From assembly GCA_016282855.1 (NCBI GenBank), contig JAEELT010000015.1:1-57274 (forward strand): a stretch of DNA of 57,274 nt, given 5' to 3'. The notes below the pieces were generated by a model. It had not been told where the DNA came from and did no database searches. It saw nothing but the letters and a program-made list of their open reading frames with translations. The stretch comes from Clostridiaceae bacterium. Its GTDB lineage: Bacteria; Bacillota; Clostridia; Oscillospirales; Acutalibacteraceae. Shown here piece by piece: positions 5,950 through 14,576 of the stretch. Position 1 is the first letter of the stretch, and every line of letters starts with the position of its first letter. Made by a program: the position numbers and the translations under genes.

Positions 5950-7872
5950 ATGAGTAATCGGGAAGAAAAACACAACCACTGCTGCGAAGAAGCTCACGGA
6001 TGCTGCGATGAGCACGATGAAAAAGGCGAAAAGCTTGAAAAAATCCTCCTTATTGCAGGCTTTGTTCTTCTTGCCCTGTCATTTATCCCGTTTCTGGGCA
6101 GCTTTGTCAGAGACGCGCTTCGTATTTCCTGCGCGGTAATCTGCGGATATCCGACAGCTGTCTCGGCTTTTTCAGGTATTAAAAAATTCCGCATCAACGA
6201 AGCGTTTCTTATGACACTTGCGGTGATTGCGGCTATGATAATAAGAGAGTTTTTTGAGGCTGCTGCCGTTGCTTTTCTTTTCAGGCTGGGCGAAGCGCTC
6301 GAGGATTACGCGAGCGAAAGAAGCAAGCGCTCCCTTGAAGCCGTATTCTCAATAGTGCCCGATAAAGGGCATATTATCCTTGAGGACGGGTCATTGAGTG
6401 AAATAGACGGGGATGATATTGAAGCGGGAATGAAGCTCGCCGTGCTTCCGCACGAAAAGGTGCCTGTTGACGGCGTGATAATTCACGGGGCCGGCACTGT
6501 TGACACTTCCGCTCTTACGGGAGAAGGTATCCCCGTTGAGGTTGCCGAGGGTTCAAAAATAATAAGCGGCAGCATAAACGGCAACACAACTCTGTTTTAT
6601 GAGGCCGCGGCCGGCAAAAACGAGAGCGGAGCCGCAAGGATAGTATCAATGGTTGAGCAGGCCGCCGCCAAAAAAGGCAGAAGTCAGCATCTGACCGACA
6701 GATTTGCCGCGTTATACACCCCGATAGTTATAGGGCTCTCGCTTGTCTATTTTGTAATCTGCGCTTTTGTTCTTAAGGATGTTTCGGCGAGCCTTCACAG
6801 GGCTCTTGTGCTCGTGGTTGCTTCCTGCCCCTGCGCTGTTATACTCAGCGTGCCTCTGGCTTTCCTTTCGTCGATGGGCGCCTGCGCGAAAAAGGGCATA
6901 ATAATAAAAGGCAGCGACTATATAGAGGCGCTTTCAAAGGCTGACGTGACCGTGCTTGATAAAACGGGCACTCTTACCTCTTCAGTTCCTTCCGTGGGCG
7001 ATATTCACCCGGTTGACGGTGTTAAGGCAGAGGATGTGCTGCGCCTTGCAGCCGTGTGCGAAAAGCACTCTGCCCATCCACTCGCTCAGGCGGTGCTTAA
7101 TGCCTGCGAAGACATTCCCGACGTGAAAACAGAGGATTATGAAGAGCTCCCCGGAGGCGGCACGGCCGTTAACACATCTGCGGGCAGAATCTGCACAGGC
7201 GGAGCAATGCTTATGCAGAGAGAGGGCGTCGATATTTCCGCTCTTCCCGAGGCGAGCATTTATGTTTCCCTTTCGGGCAGGGCCGTTGGCTGCATTGAGG
7301 TCGTAAATGAGATGAGAAATACCGTAAACAACTCAATCTGTGTATTGAAAAAACTCGGAATGAAGGATATAATAATGCTTACAGGCGATACCGAAAAGAA
7401 CGCTGCCGCCGTGAGCGAAAAAGCGGGCATAACCGATTACAGAAGCCGGCTGACTCCCGCAGGCAAGGTTGAAGAAATGGAAAAGATAATGAGCGGCACC
7501 CAAAAGGGAGCCATCTATGTCGGCGACGGTATCAATGATGCTCCAGTGCTTGCCCTTGCGAGCGCAGGCGTTGCCATGGGCCTCGGCACGGAGGCTGCCT
7601 GCGAGGCGGCGGATGTGATACTCGCCGATTCTGAGCTGCTCAAACTCGGCGAGGCGGTCAGACAAAGCAAAAACACGATGAATATCCTTAAGGAAAACAT
7701 CGTGTTTGCGTTAGCAGTCAAACTTATTGTAATAGTACTCGGCCTTATCGGTATCGCTCCGCTATGGCTTGCCGTTGCGGCGGATGTGGGCACTATGATA
7801 ATCTGCGTGCTCAACTCCGCAAGGCTCGGCATAAAAAAGAGTATGGAGCTTATTTCAAAGCCGCAAGAGTAA
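5950..7872 (+). CDS. P1B-type heavy-metal-exporting ATPase (Zn/Cd/Pb class)
   Basis: This 640-residue membrane pump exports divalent metal. Residues 8-25 are rich in His and Cys (HNHCCEEAHGCC). There is no separate HMA/GMxCxxC domain, so this short tail may be the only N-terminal metal-binding element. Markers in order: TGE in the actuator domain, CPC at residues 293-295, the phosphorylated Asp337 in DKTGT, the HP motif in SAHPLA, GDGIND in the hinge, and Asp612 in the last membrane helix (ADVGT), the residue typical of the ZntA/CadA class. With the CzrA-like sensor, zinc export is the best guess. Its 3' end overlaps the convergent gene by 23 bases. Confidence 0.94.
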   Translation: MSNREEKHNHCCEEAHGCCDEHDEKGEKLEKILLIAGFVLLALSFIPFLGSFVRDALRISCAVICGYPTAVSAFSGIKKFRINEAFLMTLAVIAAMIIREFFEAAAVAFLFRLGEALEDYASERSKRSLEAVFSIVPDKGHIILEDGSLSEIDGDDIEAGMKLAVLPHEKVPVDGVIIHGAGTVDTSALTGEGIPVEVAEGSKIISGSINGNTTLFYEAAAGKNESGAARIVSMVEQAAAKKGRSQHLTDRFAALYTPIVIGLSLVYFVICAFVLKDVSASLHRALVLVVASCPCAVILSVPLAFLSSMGACAKKGIIIKGSDYIEALSKADVTVLDKTGTLTSSVPSVGDIHPVDGVKAEDVLRLAAVCEKHSAHPLAQAVLNACEDIPDVKTEDYEELPGGGTAVNTSAGRICTGGAMLMQREGVDISALPEASIYVSLSGRAVGCIEVVNEMRNTVNNSICVLKKLGMKDIIMLTGDTEKNAAAVSEKAGITDYRSRLTPAGKVEEMEKIMSGTQKGAIYVGDGINDAPVLALASAGVAMGLGTEAACEAADVILADSELLKLGEAVRQSKNTMNILKENIVFALAVKLIVIVLGLIGIAPLWLAVAADVGTMIICVLNSARLGIKKSMELISKPQE

Positions 7873-8803
7873 CAAGGGAGATAAGCACCTGCACAATGCA
7901 GTATCTGTAAATAACCTGTGTGTTGCTCCAGCCTTTGTTTTTACGGGAGTGGTCGTGCAGAGGTGTGCGGATTTTTTTCATTACATTTATATGAAGAAAT
8001 CTTATAATCGAAACCTTGGCTATTCCGAGAAGGCCGTCAACGCAGATAACGAAGCACAGGGGAATCACAAGCAGCGCGTTGCCGCTCTTCATGGCGAGAA
8101 TTGCCATAAAGAGGCCGAGCGCTCTTGAGCCGGCGTCGCCCATCATCATTGTGCTCGGCTGGGAGTTTTTCCAGAGATAGGGCAAGAGGGTGAGAATCAT
8201 AAGGGCTGTCATATAAACTGAGTTTATGTCGCCCTTTTTTATAAGAATGACGGCTGCAAAAGATAAGAAAGATATGCCCGAGAGTGTCGCGCAGTAGCCG
8301 TCAATTCCGTCAGAGCAGTTCACTGCGTTTATAAGCATCCACACGAGCACAATACCGAGCAGCAGGTAAACAACCGGGTGAATGTGAATGCCGAAGCCGA
8401 AAAAGCTTATATTGAGCAGTTCTCTGTTGAAATAAACGAAGCAGCCCGAAACACCCGCTGAAATAACAAGGTCTATTATGCCCTTTTTGTACTCGCCCCA
8501 GGGCTTGTCAGAGCGGTCGTCAAGGTAGCCGGAAAGCATACCGAGAAACAGCAGGAAATAATAAACCGAGTATTCAATGCTTACGGGAATAAGCAGCAGC
8601 GCGCATATAATAAAAGAGGGGATGAGCACCACGCCCGCGCCTCTGATTTTGCCGGCGGATTTCTCTCCGTCAACGGCAAATTCCCTGCCGTGATCCTTGG
8701 GAAGTTTCCCTGAAAAAAGCTTAAGAAGCACCGCGCAGAGCAGGGGAGTAAACACGCAGGCTGCAATATAAATCGGTTTTATCGGTATAAAAGCGGAAAG
8801 CAT
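7850..8803 (-). CDS. MraY/WecA-family phospho-sugar transferase
   Basis: This 317-residue protein has about ten membrane segments. It belongs to the family that transfers a phospho-amino-sugar from a UDP-sugar to undecaprenyl phosphate. Visible motifs are the cytoplasmic DDR near residue 95, NAVNCSDGIDG in the middle, GDAGSRALG, and the His-rich HDHSRKNKGWS near the C-terminus. These fit a divergent MraY-like enzyme of Clostridia more than WecA, but the acceptor and sugar are not decidable here. It stands alone, outside any division/cell-wall cluster. A GGAGGT site precedes the ATG. Confidence 0.85.
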   Translation of the reverse strand: MLSAFIPIKPIYIAACVFTPLLCAVLLKLFSGKLPKDHGREFAVDGEKSAGKIRGAGVVLIPSFIICALLLIPVSIEYSVYYFLLFLGMLSGYLDDRSDKPWGEYKKGIIDLVISAGVSGCFVYFNRELLNISFFGFGIHIHPVVYLLLGIVLVWMLINAVNCSDGIDGYCATLSGISFLSFAAVILIKKGDINSVYMTALMILTLLPYLWKNSQPSTMMMGDAGSRALGLFMAILAMKSGNALLVIPLCFVICVDGLLGIAKVSIIRFLHINVMKKIRTPLHDHSRKNKGWSNTQVIYRYCIVQVLISLVTLAALK

Positions 8804-8837
8804 CGGCCGGACCTCCGTTTAATTCTTAGTCAAAAAC

Positions 8838-8866
8838 AGCATATCACATATACGGCATTTTTTCAA
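8838..8866 (-). promoter_or_regulatory. Probable promoter of the MraY-like gene
   Basis: On the minus strand, TTGAAA (8866-8861) and TATGCT (8843-8838) are 17 bases apart, about 35 bases upstream of the start codon at 8803. Confidence 0.5.
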
Positions 8867-8904
8867 GAGAAAACAAAAATGAAAACGGAAAGAGAGGATT
8901 AAAA

Positions 8905-9465
8905 ATGGCAAAGAACACAAATGTACAGATTATACGGGCGTTTGAGCAGCTTCTGGGCAAGAAGCAGTTTGAAAAAATCACCGTAAAAGATCTGTCGGAA
9001 AGCTGCGGAATCAACAGAAAAACATTCTACTATTACTTCTCTGATATGGATGATCTGCTCCGCAAGGCGTTTGACTGGGAGATTACAAGCTATATCGATT
9101 CCCTGCCTCAGGATATGGGGGTTGAGGAAGCGGTGGAAAAGTTCTTCGGAATGCTCAATGAATACAAGGAAGTTGTGTACCATGTTTACAATTCCTCCCG
9201 AAGTGAGCAGATGAAGGGCTACATACGCTCCTCGATGATTTCAATGATAGGGGATGGCATGACAAAAGAGCTTGACCGGTATAATATAAGCGCAGAAAAA
9301 AAGAGTATAATAATCAGTATGTATGCTTTTATTTTTGTAGGCTTCATCGTTGACTGGCTCGACAGTGATATGGGTTACAATCTGCCCGACTGTGTCAGGC
9401 AGATACGCGAAATGCTTAAAGGAACTCAGGATGTTATACTTAACAACGCCGGAAAACAGCCGTAA
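8905..9465 (+). CDS. TetR-family transcriptional regulator
   Basis: This 186-residue regulator has a typical TetR N-terminal helix-turn-helix at about residues 21-48 (ITVKDLSESCGINRKTFYYYF) and a helical C-terminal ligand/dimer domain of the DhaS/TetR_C_33-like type. AGAGAGGA precedes the ATG. It is divergent from the MraY-like gene and is followed by its own terminator and then a promoter with a palindrome (9544-9572), making the secreted GH5 gene downstream a candidate target. The effector is unknown. Confidence 0.88.
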   Translation: MAKNTNVQIIRAFEQLLGKKQFEKITVKDLSESCGINRKTFYYYFSDMDDLLRKAFDWEITSYIDSLPQDMGVEEAVEKFFGMLNEYKEVVYHVYNSSRSEQMKGYIRSSMISMIGDGMTKELDRYNISAEKKSIIISMYAFIFVGFIVDWLDSDMGYNLPDCVRQIREMLKGTQDVILNNAGKQP

Positions 9466-9483
9466 TTAAATACCGCATTATTC

Positions 9484-9510
9484 CCGCCTGCACACCGCAG
9501 GCGGTTTTTT
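9484..9510 (+). terminator. Rho-independent terminator of the TetR gene
   Basis: CCGCCTGC (9484-9491) pairs perfectly with GCAGGCGG (9497-9504) around a 5-base loop, followed by six T residues. Confidence 0.92.
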
Positions 9511-9535
9511 ATTTGCGACGGCTGAAAATTCAGTA

Positions 9536-9572
9536 TGGACTTTTTAGTTATATAATTATATAATATAACTAA
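9536..9572 (+). promoter_or_regulatory. Promoter with an overlapping palindromic site upstream of GH5
   Basis: TGGACT (9536-9541) and TATAAT (9559-9564) are 17 bases apart. A perfect inverted repeat with arms TTAGTTATAT (9544-9553) and ATATAACTAA (9563-9572) and a 9-base spacer covers the spacer and the -10 box. A protein bound there would block polymerase. The 13-base string TATAATTATATAA (9551-9563) recurs at 18481-18493. Confidence 0.6.
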
Positions 9573-9611
9573 TAATACCCTTTTATCACAATTCCGGAAG
9601 GGGAGATTGCT

Positions 9612-10991
9612 TTGAAAAAAATCATTGCTCTTTTTATCGCGGTTATTCTCGCGGCGCTTGTGTGTCAGCCCGCTTTCGCGGCAAGAGACGCAAAGGCTAT
9701 GCCTATGCTTCATACGCAGGGCGAAAAGATTGTCACCGCAAAAGGCGAGGAGGTTGTTCTCAGAGGCACCAACTTCGGCGGCTGGGGAATAATGGAGGAC
9801 TGGTTCTGCCCCTATACCAACCCCGCGGGGGAGGAGCCTGTTTATCAGACCCTTGTCTCCAGATTCGGTGCCGAAAAAGTTCACGAACTTTTCAAGATTT
9901 ACAGAAGCAACTGGATTACCGAAACGGATTATAATAATGTGGCACAGCTCGGTATGAATGTAATCCGCCTGCCTGTATGGTACCGCAATTTCCAGAAGGA
10001 TGACAACGGCACCTGGTACAGGAAGCCGGACGGCACGATTGATTTCAGCGAGCTTGACGGGGCGGTGGCTCTTTGCAAAAAGTACGGAATCTACCTGATT
10101 ATAGACCTGCACGGCCTGCCGGGATTTCAGAATGATTACGATCACTGCGGGCAGTCAAAGTCAATGTCGCTGTTTGACGATACCGAAAAGGGCAAGCGCT
10201 ACAGGGAGGTCGTAATTGATTTCTGGGTGCAGCTCGCAAAACATTACAAGGGCGAAAGCACCATAGCGATGTATGACCTTATGAACGAGCCGCTCGGCAC
10301 AAACATCACAAGAGACGGCAGTTTTCAGCAGACCTTCTGGGACTTCAGCGATGAATTATACCGCGCTGTGCGCAAGGTTGACCCGGATCATATAATCTGC
10401 ATGGAGGCAATCTGGGATCCTTCCGCCATCGCGTCTCCCGACGTTTACGGCTGGGAGAATATAGTTTATCAGGAGCATCTTTACGATATAACCAATTTCA
10501 CTATTCTCAGAAAGCTCAATGAGATAAAGAACTCGGGCTACAACGCCCCGTTTTATATCGGCGAATTCTACCCGAGAGGGCTCACCACATTCGGCTATAT
10601 GCTCTCCATGTTCAATGAGAGAAATCTCAGCTGGACCACCTGGACATATAAGGGCGCGGGGCCAGATGCCGATAAATCCCCGTGGTTCCTTTACGGCTCG
10701 TCAACTGTTGAGAAGATAGATTATGAAAATGACAGTTATGATACGCTGAAAGAGAAATTCGGCAGATGCCTGCGCACTGACGGTGAAAAATTCTCAAGGA
10801 ATGATTTCGCTGATTATGTTGCAAACTTCACCGGAGGATATGCCGACAAGGCATCGGTTTACACTTTCGGCACGCTTGACAACGCAGGCACCCTGCAGCA
10901 GAGAGCGAGCATGTTTGAACAGAAACTGACTGCGATAAAGACCACTATACTTGACTGGATAAGAAAGCTCAGGACGGGCGACCTGCTGTAA
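9612..10991 (+). CDS. Secreted glycoside hydrolase family 5 enzyme (BglC/exo-glucanase-like)
   Basis: This 459-residue enzyme has a signal peptide (residues 1-23, ending AFA) and a GH5 TIM barrel. The acid/base is Glu226 in LMNEPLG and the nucleophile Glu318 in YIGEFYP. The motif GTNFGGWGIMEDWF at the barrel entrance and DLHGLPGFQN on an inner strand resemble the exo-beta-1,3-glucanase/BglC branch, so a beta-glucan is a reasonable but unproven substrate. Translation starts at TTG (9612-9614) behind AAGGGGAG. There is no anchor motif; the last 90 residues are helical and of unknown role. It heads a cluster with a lipoprotein, a GH2 enzyme and a binding lipoprotein, mostly with short gaps. Confidence 0.9.
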   Translation: MKKIIALFIAVILAALVCQPAFAARDAKAMPMLHTQGEKIVTAKGEEVVLRGTNFGGWGIMEDWFCPYTNPAGEEPVYQTLVSRFGAEKVHELFKIYRSNWITETDYNNVAQLGMNVIRLPVWYRNFQKDDNGTWYRKPDGTIDFSELDGAVALCKKYGIYLIIDLHGLPGFQNDYDHCGQSKSMSLFDDTEKGKRYREVVIDFWVQLAKHYKGESTIAMYDLMNEPLGTNITRDGSFQQTFWDFSDELYRAVRKVDPDHIICMEAIWDPSAIASPDVYGWENIVYQEHLYDITNFTILRKLNEIKNSGYNAPFYIGEFYPRGLTTFGYMLSMFNERNLSWTTWTYKGAGPDADKSPWFLYGSSTVEKIDYENDSYDTLKEKFGRCLRTDGEKFSRNDFADYVANFTGGYADKASVYTFGTLDNAGTLQQRASMFEQKLTAIKTTILDWIRKLRTGDLL

Positions 10992-11034
10992 GCAAAAAAC
11001 GCTTTACTGACGATAACGCACGGAGGTGTTCCGC

Positions 11035-11598
11035 TTGAAAAAAAGACTTGTTATACCGCTGCTGCTGTGCCTTGCCGCGGTGCTTTGCAGCTGCGAAGCC
11101 GACGAATTCAACCCCGATAAATATGTAGGCGACGGAGTGCTTGCTGTTTTCGGAGTGCTCGTTGACCAGAATCAGATATACTACAATGATGTGTTTGTGC
11201 TCGGCCATCTTGAAATTGACGAGAGCAAAACAGTTGAGAAAGACGGCAGGACCTACGCTCTTGTAACAGATAAAAAGTACACTTCTTACGAGGAGCTCAA
11301 AAGCAGAATGCTTGCCACCTACACGGAAGACTGCGTAAATGACATACTTGAAAACTATGATATTTACAGAGATATAGACGGCAAACTTTACTATGACCTT
11401 TCCGATAAGGACAATGTGCGCAAAGGTTATAAGTGGGAGAGAGTCCGTGAGCAGGCTCCCGAGTTTGAAGGAAAAACGGAAAAATCATACACTATGGAAT
11501 ACAAATTTGTCTGCGGCAAAAAAGACGAGTTAACTGAGTTCACTTTCCTGAGAGTAAACCAGGGCTACCGCCTGACAAAACTGCAATATGTTGATTAA
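11035..11598 (+). CDS. Lipoprotein of unknown function
   Basis: This protein of about 187 residues has a lipoprotein signal: a KKR start, a hydrophobic core, and the lipobox LCSC. The start is TTG at 11035, 8 bases after GGAGG (11022-11026); the in-frame GTG at 11026 overlaps that site and cannot be used with it. The mature part is acidic and mixed alpha/beta, with EELKSRMLATYTEDC and an aromatic DGKLYYDLSD stretch that vaguely recalls IseA/YoeB-type inhibitors of wall endopeptidases; I cannot confirm this. It lies between the secreted GH5 and the GH2 genes and probably belongs to the same transcript. Confidence 0.8.
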   Translation: MKKRLVIPLLLCLAAVLCSCEADEFNPDKYVGDGVLAVFGVLVDQNQIYYNDVFVLGHLEIDESKTVEKDGRTYALVTDKKYTSYEELKSRMLATYTEDCVNDILENYDIYRDIDGKLYYDLSDKDNVRKGYKWERVREQAPEFEGKTEKSYTMEYKFVCGKKDELTEFTFLRVNQGYRLTKLQYVD

Positions 11599-11611
11599 CG
11601 GAGGAAACACA

Positions 11612-13369
11612 ATGGAAAAAATGAGAACCCCCTGGTTTGACAAGGTTGACAGAGACTGCCCGCTGAGCGAATATCCGAGACCTCAGCTCGTAAGAGAAAA
11701 GTGGCAGTGCCTAAACGGCAGTTATGACTATGCCGTTACGGATGAAAATGCCGGGGCTCCCGCCTCGTATGACGGCAGGATTCTTGTTCCGTTTGCGATT
11801 GAGAGCGAGCTCAGCGGCGTGCAGAAGGCATTTCTGCCCAATCAGCGCCTCTGGTACCGCAGGTATTTCAATATCGGTGATGAATATGCCGGCAAACGAG
11901 CCCTGCTCCATTTCACGAGCGTTGATTATCAGTGCACTGTCTGGGTAAACGGGAAGCAGGCCGGCAGCCACACAGGCGGCTACAATCCCTTCACCTTCGA
12001 CATCACCGCGCTTATAGTGCCGGGCGAAAACGAGCTTGTCGTTAAGGTATATGACCCCACGGACGAGGGTCACCAGCAGAGAGGCAAGCAGATTATCAAG
12101 CCCTGGGGCTTCTGGTACACGGCCACCTCGGGAATCTGGCAGACAGTGTGGATTGAGCCGGTGGAAAAGGACTATATCGAGTCGCTTAAAATACTGCCGG
12201 ATATAGACTCCGGCAAGGTGCATATAGATGTTAAGCACAGCGGCACATACAAAAAAATCAGCATTTCCGTTTTTGAAGACGGCAGAGAAATATTTTCCTC
12301 AGAGACGGGGGAGAGCGCTGATATTCCCATAGAAAACGCCCGCCTCTGGAGCCCCGAAGACCCGTTCCTCTACACCTTCACCGTGAAGCTTGAGAGCGAT
12401 GAAGGCACGGATGAGGTGAGCAGCTATTTCGGAATGCGCAAGTTTTCAATAGTAAAGGATGATAAGGGCATACCCCGTCTCGGTCTCAACAACAAGCCGT
12501 ATTTCCAGAGAGGTCTGCTCGACCAGGGCTACTGGCCCGAGAGCGGCCTTACAGCGCCTACGGATGAGGCTATGATATTTGACATTTCCGAGATGAAACG
12601 CCTGGGATTCAATATGCTCAGGAAGCATATCAAGCTTGAGCCTCCCAGATGGTATTACCACTGCGACCGTCTCGGAATGCTTGTCTGGCAGGATATGATA
12701 AGCGGCGGCAAGCCCCTTAACCCGATATATGCCGGGGTTTATCCCAATTTCAATATCCATGTCAAAGATAATCAGTATAAAGTTTTCCACAGGGATAAAC
12801 CCGAGTGGAGAGAAGAGTTCAAGGCTGAGCTCTTTGAAATGATAGACCATCTTTACAGCAGCGTTTCAATCTGCTGCTGGGTGCCCTTCAATGAAGGCTG
12901 GGGTCAGTTTGACGCCAAGGAAATAGGCGAGAAGGTTAAAGCCTATGACCCGTCGAGGTTTGTTGACCACGCAAGCGGCTGGCACGACCAGAAAGGCCCG
13001 GATTTCAAGAGCATACACAAATATGTGCTGCCGGTGAATCCGCCTACCGCGAGAAGAGTGCGCGGCAGACCCATTGTGCTGAGCGAATACGGCGGATATC
13101 AGAACAGTGTGCCCGGTCACCTTTGGAAAGAGGGCAAGACCTTTGGTATGTATCTTAAATATCCCGATAAGGATTCCCTTTCCGAGCACTACAGACGCCT
13201 GCATTTCAACCAGCTTAAATCATTCATTCCCAAGGGGCTGAGCGCTACGGTATATACTCAGGTAAGCGATGTGGAATGTGAGCTTAACGGCATATTCACT
13301 TATGACCGCAAGGTGCTCAAGATACACGAAAATGTGCTTCAGGAAGTAAACAGGATGCTCAGCTACTGA
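11612..13369 (+). CDS. Glycoside hydrolase family 2 enzyme (beta-galactosidase/glucuronidase type)
   Basis: This 585-residue GH2 protein has the usual order: a sugar-binding jelly roll (about 1-180), an immunoglobulin-like domain (about 180-275) and a TIM barrel. The acid/base is Glu428 in PFNEGWGQ and the nucleophile Glu492 in LSEYGG. There is no signal peptide, so it probably works in the cytoplasm on oligosaccharides released outside by the preceding GH5. The ATG at 11612 has GGAGG 7 bases before it; the upstream in-frame ATG at 11588 lies inside the lipoprotein gene and has no site. The specificity cannot be fixed from these motifs. Confidence 0.92.
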   Translation: MEKMRTPWFDKVDRDCPLSEYPRPQLVREKWQCLNGSYDYAVTDENAGAPASYDGRILVPFAIESELSGVQKAFLPNQRLWYRRYFNIGDEYAGKRALLHFTSVDYQCTVWVNGKQAGSHTGGYNPFTFDITALIVPGENELVVKVYDPTDEGHQQRGKQIIKPWGFWYTATSGIWQTVWIEPVEKDYIESLKILPDIDSGKVHIDVKHSGTYKKISISVFEDGREIFSSETGESADIPIENARLWSPEDPFLYTFTVKLESDEGTDEVSSYFGMRKFSIVKDDKGIPRLGLNNKPYFQRGLLDQGYWPESGLTAPTDEAMIFDISEMKRLGFNMLRKHIKLEPPRWYYHCDRLGMLVWQDMISGGKPLNPIYAGVYPNFNIHVKDNQYKVFHRDKPEWREEFKAELFEMIDHLYSSVSICCWVPFNEGWGQFDAKEIGEKVKAYDPSRFVDHASGWHDQKGPDFKSIHKYVLPVNPPTARRVRGRPIVLSEYGGYQNSVPGHLWKEGKTFGMYLKYPDKDSLSEHYRRLHFNQLKSFIPKGLSATVYTQVSDVECELNGIFTYDRKVLKIHENVLQEVNRMLSY

Positions 13370-13384
13370 TACCGAGGTAATACC

Positions 13385-14527
13385 ATGAAAAAAATCGTAT
13401 CCCTTGCACTTGCTTTGCTTATGCTCTTTTCGCTCGCTTCGTGCGGCGGGAGAAAGGTGAAGATTCAGGTGCCGAAAAATAAAAAAATCGCAATTCTTCT
13501 CACATCCGAGGAGCAGTATCCCGAGGATGCCGCCGCGGCGAAGGCTCTCAAGGAAAGATTCCCCGATAAAATAGTTATCACTCAGCTCGGAGACTCGAGA
13601 GTGCTCACCGCCGGCAATCCGGAAATAGTCACAGCCGCCCGCGAAGCGGCAGAGGACTCAAGCATAGGCGCGATTATTTTTGACCGCGCCACTCAGTTTA
13701 CGGATTCTGCAATATCCGAGGCAAAGAAGATAAATCCCAATCTTTTGACCTTTGCCGTTGAGCCCGAAAGAGAGTACAAGAAAATACGCAAGAGCGTCAA
13801 CGCTGAGTTTGTCACTCACTGGCAGAAGTACGCGCGCGACATAGTGACTGCAGCCGGTCAGCAGGGCGCGGAATATTTTGTCCTGTTCTCTTTCCCCGCT
13901 CACGTTGAGGAAGGGCTCTATTTCTCCGCGCGTAAGAATATTGAGGACTTCTGCAGGGAGCAGGAGATTGAGTTCATTTATTCCGAAAGCACGGACCCCA
14001 CATATTCGGGCGGCATTAAGGCGGCTCAGGACAGCGTCAGGCAAAATCTGCAGGCGCTTTATGAAGACGGCAGTATCAAGGGCGAAAATGTCGCTCTGTT
14101 TTCCACGGACAGCTCTGTTCAGTCAGCGCTCGTCGGGCTTGCCGACAGAGAAGGGCTTATCTATATCGCGCCGTCATTCCCCACTCCCTTTAACGGAGTA
14201 TGCGAATATTTTGAAATAGCTATGCCCGGCGACTACACGGATATGGAGTCATATACCGAAACGCTTAAAGAAGCGGTTAAAGACAGCAAGGGCAGATTCT
14301 GCGCTTTCACGTATCCTCTCGCGGGCGTTATGCTCACAGCCGCGGTCTATACGGCTTTCGATACGGTTATTTCGCCGTCGTCGGCAGATGATTACTACGC
14401 TTATATGGACAAAGCCGTCGAAAGGGCGCTTGACGCCGCGCAGGATAAAAAGTTCGAGGCGAATACAATAGAGAATATTTCCAACACCGTCTATTGCTAT
14501 GAGCCGTCGCTCATAACGCTCAACTGA
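13385..14527 (+). CDS. DUF3798-like lipoprotein with a periplasmic-binding-protein fold
   Basis: This 380-residue lipoprotein has signal peptide and lipobox LASC (Cys20 region, followed by GG). The mature part alternates strands and helices like a type I solute-binding protein. Segments such as KKIAILLTSEEQYPED, GAIIFDRATQF and YFVLFSFPAH match what I recall of the DUF3798 family. No ABC permease is adjacent, so its role as a transport receptor or sensor is open. It follows GH2 by 15 bases, with GAGGT before the ATG, in the same direction. Confidence 0.75.
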   Translation: MKKIVSLALALLMLFSLASCGGRKVKIQVPKNKKIAILLTSEEQYPEDAAAAKALKERFPDKIVITQLGDSRVLTAGNPEIVTAAREAAEDSSIGAIIFDRATQFTDSAISEAKKINPNLLTFAVEPEREYKKIRKSVNAEFVTHWQKYARDIVTAAGQQGAEYFVLFSFPAHVEEGLYFSARKNIEDFCREQEIEFIYSESTDPTYSGGIKAAQDSVRQNLQALYEDGSIKGENVALFSTDSSVQSALVGLADREGLIYIAPSFPTPFNGVCEYFEIAMPGDYTDMESYTETLKEAVKDSKGRFCAFTYPLAGVMLTAAVYTAFDTVISPSSADDYYAYMDKAVERALDAAQDKKFEANTIENISNTVYCYEPSLITLN

Positions 14528-14576
14528 CGGAATATAATATAACCGGGTAACGGAATAACCGCGCGGAGGTGATTTG

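Noticed and set aside
11588-11611. Upstream ATG (11588) as start of the GH2 gene
   Set aside because: It lies inside the lipoprotein stop region and has no ribosome binding site, whereas the ATG at 11612 has GGAGG at good spacing.
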